In this document: positions 60,175-64,000 of the stretch, piece by piece
Numbering within the stretch: position 1 is the stretch's first letter
How the letters are laid out: each line of letters starts with the position of its first letter
DNA from: Lacrimispora sp. 210928-DFI.3.58
GTDB taxonomy: Bacteria > Bacillota > Clostridia > Lachnospirales > Lachnospiraceae
DNA length: 64,000 nucleotides
Direction: 5' to 3'
Assembly: GCF_020554865.1 (NCBI RefSeq)
Contig: NZ_JAJCIC010000001.1
Coordinates: forward strand, 219,898-283,897
Translations under genes and position numbers: made by a program
Notes under the pieces: model-generated
What the model was told of the DNA's origin: nothing
What the model saw: the letters and a program-made list of their open reading frames with translations, nothing else
Database searches by the model: none

Positions 60175-60269
60175 ATTGTTTATTAAATTTATCACTGAGC
60201 AAACAAAATACGGCAAACTGGAGCAAGTTGAAGCCGTCAATCGTAGTAAGAATCGGGGGATTTTACTGC
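60175..60269 (-). repeat. Right direct repeat bounding the defence-like module
   Basis: TTAAATTTATCAC, CAAAATACGGCAAAC, CGTAGTAAGAATC and TTTTACT in this order match the copy at 56736-56840. Short frames in it, such as a 64-codon minus-strand one, look like by-products. Confidence 0.6.
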
Positions 60270-60303
60270 CAACCAACTGGGAGCATTTTTTCTTTTCCAT
60301 CAA

Positions 60304-61557
60304 TTAATTATCCAAACTGTCCTCATTCAGCAGGAAATCATAGACACTCATAACCAGCACCCCACTGTCATTGTAATACGGTGCAGGTGCATCTTTGGTG
60401 ATGATAATCTTTTTGAAGAAATCGCCGGTCAGCATCAGGGAACGCTGCTCCTGTTCCATCTTTGCCTGGTCTGGAATCGCATAAGCTGACTGGATATAGT
60501 AACGCTTAGATCCTTTATTGCAAACAAAGTCAATTTCCAACTGCTTGCGAATTCCGTGACCTTTTTCATTGGTTTTATTCTGAGTAATAACGCCCACATC
60601 CACATTGAATCCCCGTATCTTCAATTCATTGAAAATGATATTTTCCATAGCATGAGTTCCTTCCAGTTGACGGAAATTGAGACGGGCATTGCGCAGTCCC
60701 AAATCAGTAAAATAATATTTGACTGGTGTGTCAATATACTTCTTCCCCTTAATGTCATATCGGACAGCACTGTCAATCAGGAAGGAATCACAAAGATAGT
60801 CGATATACCTTTTGATGGTGGTGTTGCTGATGGTTTTCTGCTTGACACTTTTGAAGGTAGCCGACAACTTTGTCGGGTTTGTAAGCGAACCGATTGCAGA
60901 TGAGAGAATATTCAGAAGTTCCTCCAATTCTGCCCGGTTGCGTACATTATGCCTTCCTATAATATCTGAAATATAGGTTTCCTCGAACAGCGACTTCAGG
61001 AAATTGATCTTTTCTTCCGGACTTGAAATATTCATGATAGGAGGCAGTCCGCCGTAAAGCATATATTCATTCCAGCCGTCCTGTTTCGTCCCCGGATAGA
61101 CGGACATAAATTCAGCAAAACTGAGGGGATACATATGAACTTCATCTCCCCGACCCCGAAATTCGGTGATCACATCTTTAGACAAAAACCGGGCATTGCT
61201 TCCTGTCACATATACATCCACATTTTTCATACGGATTAGGCTGTTTAATACGGATTCAAACTCTCCCAAAAGCTGCACCTCGTCCAGCAGCACATAGTAC
61301 ATTCCATCATCTTTAATCTGCTCCTTGAGATAGGGATACAGAACCTCCGGATCGCGAAAACGCTTGTTCTCAAAGGAATCAAACGCAATTTCTATAATGT
61401 GCTGTTCATCCGTTCCTTCTGCCAGTAAATGATCCTTGAACAGATTAAACAACAAGTAGGACTTTCCACAGCGGTGGATACCAGTTACCACCTTGATAAG
61501 TCCATTATGCTTTTTATTTATGAGCTTATTCAAATAGATGTCTCTCTTAATTTCCAT
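60304..61557 (-). CDS. AAA_14/DUF4143 family ATPase
   Basis: The 417-residue protein has the AAA part with Walker A VVTGIHRCGKSYLLFNLF (about 22-39), Walker B MYYVLLDEVQLLGEF, sensor YVTGSNARFLSKDV and the DUF4143 C-terminal domain with a nuclease-like core (ELKIRGFNVDVGV, QLEIDFVCNKGSKRYYIQ). Such proteins are common in islands and their role is unknown. AAAGGGG lies before the ATG at 61557. A minus-strand promoter (61617-61645) is flanked by two TTGCGA-N4-TCGCAA palindromes, pointing to tight repression. A second family member lies at the window end. Confidence 0.9.
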   Translation of the reverse strand: MEIKRDIYLNKLINKKHNGLIKVVTGIHRCGKSYLLFNLFKDHLLAEGTDEQHIIEIAFDSFENKRFRDPEVLYPYLKEQIKDDGMYYVLLDEVQLLGEFESVLNSLIRMKNVDVYVTGSNARFLSKDVITEFRGRGDEVHMYPLSFAEFMSVYPGTKQDGWNEYMLYGGLPPIMNISSPEEKINFLKSLFEETYISDIIGRHNVRNRAELEELLNILSSAIGSLTNPTKLSATFKSVKQKTISNTTIKRYIDYLCDSFLIDSAVRYDIKGKKYIDTPVKYYFTDLGLRNARLNFRQLEGTHAMENIIFNELKIRGFNVDVGVITQNKTNEKGHGIRKQLEIDFVCNKGSKRYYIQSAYAIPDQAKMEQEQRSLMLTGDFFKKIIITKDAPAPYYNDSGVLVMSVYDFLLNEDSLDN

Positions 61558-61586
61558 ATCATAACCCCTTTTTCTACTGAAAGTTT

Positions 61587-61677
61587 TTGCGAGTTATCGC
61601 AAAATTCTTCATTAGTATTATATCCCGTCCAGATTGATTTTACAACTCCTAATGAAAATTCTTGCGAGTCATCGCAA
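61587..61677 (-). promoter_or_regulatory. Promoter with two flanking palindromic operators
   Basis: On the minus strand -35 TTGTAA (61640-61645) and -10 TATAAT (61617-61622) have a 17-nt spacer. Operator 1 is TTGCGAGTTATCGCAA at 61587-61602 (downstream of the start site). Operator 2 is TTGCGAGTCATCGCAA at 61662-61677 (upstream of -35). Their 75-bp spacing equals about seven turns and would suit looping repression of the ATPase gene. Confidence 0.75.
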
Positions 61678-61956
61678 TTTCATGCACTCTTTCTATAAAA
61701 ATCAAAATTTTCTGTTTGCATGTCCATGATTTTCTTCTCTTTGATCATTATTTTTATCATCAGCAATAAAAGTGAGCGCCAGCATATCTTCCTTTTGAGG
61801 TTGTATAACATCTTCTCAAATAATCTTTGCCACCATCAACAGAAACTGCACCACATGCTTAAATGATTGACTTTATCAAAACAACTGCATCCATAGGTGA
61901 GGCGATTATTTTTTGCAATCATGTGAGCAAGGCCGACAATAGCGGCAATTATTTCA
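61678..61956. other. Gene-free AT-rich spacer
   Basis: No frame with a ribosome site or recognisable domain is seen on either strand between the ATPase promoter and the toxin terminator. Short minus-strand frames around 61720-61880 are interrupted by stops and look like decayed coding sequence of unknown origin. Confidence 0.4.
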
Positions 61957-61989
61957 AAAAATAAGGACTACCAATTTTCTGATAGTCCT
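61957..61989 (-). terminator. Terminator of the toxin-antitoxin operon
   Basis: On the minus strand AGGACTA (61989-61983) pairs with TAGTCCT (61970-61964), followed by TATTTTTT. It lies 28 bp after the toxin stop. Confidence 0.75.
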
Positions 61990-62017
61990 GTTTTATTCTT
62001 CATACAATATTTTACAA

Positions 62018-62341
62018 TCAAAGACCGCGAATAATATTCAGGTAATCCTGTCTCTGGTCTACCACCGCATAGATGATAACTTCTTTGTTTACCTCATCAA
62101 TCTTATAAAATACCAAGTCTTTTTCTAGCATCAAGACCTTATATTTTTGTCTCTTTAATACAGGATATTTAGGGTCTGTTCCCATATAAGGATTGTCTGC
62201 CAAATGATTGATTCTGATTTCTATTTCATCAAGTTTTTCCAGTGCTACTTCTTTTCCAAAGTTCTGAGCTACATATAATATTATTTTCCTGATGCCTGCA
62301 TCTGCGGTATCAGTCCTGACAATCTTGTATCCCAAAATCAA
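62018..62341 (-). CDS. RelE/ParE family toxin
   Basis: The 107-residue protein has the RelE/ParE fold pattern: YKIVRTDTADAGIRKIILYV, then IRINHLADNPYMGT, KYKVLMLEKDLVFYKID and VIIYAVVDQRQDY at the C-terminus. It would cut mRNA at the ribosome or inhibit gyrase; sequence does not tell which. Its start overlaps the antitoxin stop by 4 nt, as usual for type II systems. Confidence 0.9.
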   Translation of the reverse strand: MILGYKIVRTDTADAGIRKIILYVAQNFGKEVALEKLDEIEIRINHLADNPYMGTDPKYPVLKRQKYKVLMLEKDLVFYKIDEVNKEVIIYAVVDQRQDYLNIIRGL

Positions 62342-62616
62342 TCCTCCTGCAAGATGGAGCGTAAATTATCAAAGGTATCACTTATCGGAGCAACACGCCC
62401 GTTTTTTACATCATCCTCCGCTTCAGCAAGAATTTCCAATAATTCTATACGAGACTTCATGTTCTTATATGTTTCGTAAGAAAGAGAAACTGTATCTCCT
62501 CGTCCATTTACAGTAATGATAACCGCTTCACGGCCCTCCCTGCACTGTTTGGAAATTTCATTGTAATGATTTCTCAGGTCTGCAGAAGGTCTTATTGTTT
62601 CCTGTAATGTCATCAT
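62338..62616 (-). CDS. Phd/YefM family antitoxin
   Basis: The 92-residue protein starts at the ATG at 62616, 8 nt after GGAGG, and reads MMTLQETIRPSADLRNHYNE, with the Phd/YefM N-terminal DNA-binding region (SADLRNHYNEISKQCREGRE) and a C-terminal helix that should wrap the toxin (LRSILQED end). It neutralises the adjacent RelE/ParE toxin and represses the operon. A palindrome overlapping the -10 lies just upstream. Confidence 0.9.
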   Translation of the reverse strand: MMTLQETIRPSADLRNHYNEISKQCREGREAVIITVNGRGDTVSLSYETYKNMKSRIELLEILAEAEDDVKNGRVAPISDTFDNLRSILQED

Positions 62617-62629
62617 ACAATCCACCTCC

Positions 62630-62675
62630 AGATATATTATATGCAAATTATATCTTAATATGTCTACAGAGTCAA
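62630..62675 (-). promoter_or_regulatory. Toxin-antitoxin promoter and palindromic operator
   Basis: On the minus strand TTGACT (62670-62675) and TATAAT (62647-62652) are 17 nt apart. The inverted repeat AGATATA (62630-62636)/TATATCT (62649-62655) overlaps the -10 and start site, a fitting place for autorepression by the antitoxin complex. Confidence 0.7.
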
Positions 62676-62767
62676 TGAAAATTATAATAGCAGAGAAATT
62701 CTTCAAGCTGGAAGTTTTTCTATATTATTATGCGTCCTATCATATATGATTCCATATGTAAGGGCCG

Positions 62768-63027
62768 CTATAAACCTTTCAAAGCCCGGACAACGCTCAT
62801 AAGAACTTTGCGTTTTTCCGCATCTAAGTTGTTCCTTGCTTCGACAATTTCTTCCTGATCAACTGTCAGCTTCAGATTTCCGTACTCTTTCCCGAAAAAA
62901 ACTGCCAGTGATATTCCAAATGCGCTGCAGATTTTTTCCAAGGTCAGAAGTGTTGGCAGACTTCCCCGTTCCGTAATGTCTCCTATTGTGGATTGCCCTA
63001 CGCAAGTGCATCATAGCTCCTTACCAT
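62768..63027 (-). pseudogene. Frameshifted XRE-family (Cro/C1) regulator
   Basis: From 62997 to 62768 the minus strand encodes VGQSTIGDITERGSLPTLL, TLEKICSAFGISLAVFF and a helical tail ending RALKGL, the recognition half and C-terminus of an HTH_3 protein. The preceding part, MVRSYDALA, is in another frame (63027-63001) and hits a stop at once. A small deletion at about 62998-63001 explains both. The first HTH helices are also missing. It is probably inactive. Confidence 0.75.
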
Positions 63028-63183
63028 TTATAACCCCTTGAGTTCACTATTTTTGTAGGCCTTAATTAATTCTTCAAGTCTGCATTCAGTAACTGCCAAA
63101 CATTTAGCACTGGTCTCTTGAGATACTGTTTCACACCCAATTTTCATTACTCTTACAGATACTTTCAAATCGTCTAAATACAT
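63028..63183 (-). CDS. Possible small protein or remnant (51 aa)
   Basis: An open frame from the ATG at 63183 reads MYLDDLKVSVRVMKIGCETV and continues to a TAA at 63028, one base before the ATG of the broken XRE gene. It contains no recognisable domain and no ribosome site. The close packing with the next frame suggests they once formed an operon. Coding status is doubtful. Confidence 0.35.
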   Translation of the reverse strand: MYLDDLKVSVRVMKIGCETVSQETSAKCLAVTECRLEELIKAYKNSELKGL

Positions 63184-63289
63184 TAAGAATGGGAGACAGC
63201 CATTAAAAGTCTCCCCATATACTGTTCACTTTTCCGTCTTATTCCAGGCAAAACACTTCTATAGGCTCATACTTCAGCCACATAGTATG

Positions 63290-64000
63290 CTAAACTTGGC
63301 GCTGCTTCAGCGCCAGGCCAATCAGTCGGTCCGCTTGGTCAGCCATGAACAAAGGAATATTCAGAACGTCATCATCCAGCTTCAAATTATTCAGAGAGAA
63401 CCGAATACGAAGTTTAACTTGATCCGGGAACAGTTCTTTAAATTTCTTCAGGCTCTTACTATTCGTGTTGGCTTCAGATTTAACTTCCACAGGAAAAATA
63501 TCATTTTCCCACTGAATGAGAAAATCGACTTCATAAGGCGGATTATTCTGGCTCCAATAGTGGGGGACCACTTCTAACTGCGTAATCAAGGTCTGAAGTA
63601 CAAAATTCTCAGTAAGTGCGCCCTTAAACTCAGTGAACAAACGGTTGCCTTCACCAAAAGCCGTAGGAGCCAACTGAGCCAGACGACGGAGCAATCCCAC
63701 ATCTACCAGATAAATCTTAAATGCAGACAAATCATCGTAAGCAACGATTGGCAAACCTGGAGCACTGCTTCGATAGATTTTATGCACCAGCCTGGCATCC
63801 ACCAGCCACTGCAGGGCATCCTCATATTCACGGGCCCTCGCGCCTTCTTTGACAACCCTGTAGATAAACTTCCTATTCTCTCTTGCCAACTGGGACGGTA
63901 TAGACTTCCAAATCATAGAAATCTTCGGAAACTCACTGATATTTGGTATATGGTAAATAACCAGTCCTCCGGACAAAATAATGCCAGCCCAAAGGCTGGC
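63290..64000 (-). CDS. DUF4143 ATPase, C-terminal part (cut by window edge)
   Basis: The frame is open from the window end to a stop at 63290, giving about 236 C-terminal residues. It has the DUF4143 region: VVKEGARAREYEDALQWLVD, FKIYLVDVGLLRRLAQLAP, ALTENFVLQTLI and the nuclease-like core YEVDFLIQWENDIFPVEVKS. This is the second member of the family in the island, but it is diverged from the one at 60304. The N-terminal AAA part lies outside the window. Confidence 0.88.
   Translation of the reverse strand, partial: ASLWAGIILSGGLVIYHIPNISEFPKISMIWKSIPSQLARENRKFIYRVVKEGARAREYEDALQWLVDARLVHKIYRSSAPGLPIVAYDDLSAFKIYLVDVGLLRRLAQLAPTAFGEGNRLFTEFKGALTENFVLQTLITQLEVVPHYWSQNNPPYEVDFLIQWENDIFPVEVKSEANTNSKSLKKFKELFPDQVKLRIRFSLNNLKLDDDVLNIPLFMADQADRLIGLALKQRQV

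Noticed and set aside
60032..60226. 64-codon minus-strand frame as a gene
   Set aside because: It lies largely within the right direct repeat, lacks a ribosome site, and resembles only the matching stretch of the left repeat.
56736..64000. Prophage or integrative element with its own integrase
   Set aside because: No integrase, transposase, phage structural or conjugation gene is visible in the window; only repeats and accessory genes are seen.

Overview
The window looks like chromosomal DNA of a spore-forming, monoderm member of the Clostridia, most likely Lachnospiraceae (Enterocloster/Hungatella-like). This is inferred from the roughly 50% GC core, strong AGGAGG ribosome sites, the gap-pgk-tpiA-gpmI glycolytic run, a SpoVB-like flippase, GerMN lipoprotein, DegV and ComEC genes, a THF riboswitch in front of a folate ECF transporter, and a cytoplasmic PTS/GH13 sugar operon. 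No plasmid origin, integrase or intact transposase gene was seen. The last 7 kb (about 56.7-64 kb) is clearly more AT-rich and is accessory DNA.

Layout. 1-8.4 kb: a two-component system (kinase cut by the window edge) divergent from an RND efflux operon made of a HlyD/MacA-type adaptor, an AcrB-type pump and two TolC-like proteins. 8.5-11.8 kb: a small conserved protein, an MBL-fold hydrolase, a folate-riboswitch/FolT unit whose leader contains a palindromic element, and a sugar-phosphate isomerase. 11.9-15.5 kb: a MATE exporter, a DUF1848 protein and a HAD phosphatase. 15.4-19.1 kb (minus strand): a probable ADP-ribosylation/AMPylation locus of flavin/PNPOx-like protein, SirTM sirtuin, Fic protein and zinc macrodomain hydrolase. 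19.2-22 kb: a 245-bp palindromic element, an HxlR regulator and an AraC/EamA/DUF2000 operon. 22.2-28.3 kb: a HAD phosphatase, PTS permease and amylosucrase-like GH13 enzyme under a LacI regulator, with matching operators at both promoters. 28.4-41 kb: flippase, ferritin and Bfd-like ferredoxin, SPFH protein, an overlapping nifS-nifU-mnmA-amidase group, a Ser tRNA, cell-wall amidases and a PHP phosphatase. 40.5-45.7 kb: glycolysis. 45.7-56.7 kb: antiporter/LysR pair, ABC exporter behind a 105-bp tandem repeat, DegV-kinase-GerMN-ComEC cluster, and a low-molecular-weight tyrosine phosphatase. 56.9-64 kb: an island with a putative two-gene nuclease/ATPase defence module (DUF6602 plus OLD-like ATPase-TOPRIM) placed among remnants of type I restriction specificity genes and bounded by direct repeats, then two DUF4143 ATPases, a Phd/RelE toxin-antitoxin pair and a broken XRE regulator.

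Two non-coding repeat families recur. Family A is a 110-bp structured element with eight full or partial copies plus one fragment, often placed just before a ribosome site. Family B is a long palindrome with one complete copy and two solo arms. The most promising candidates for undescribed biology are the DUF6602/ATPase-TOPRIM module with its hsdS scars, the PNPOx-SirTM-Fic-macrodomain locus, and the family A elements.
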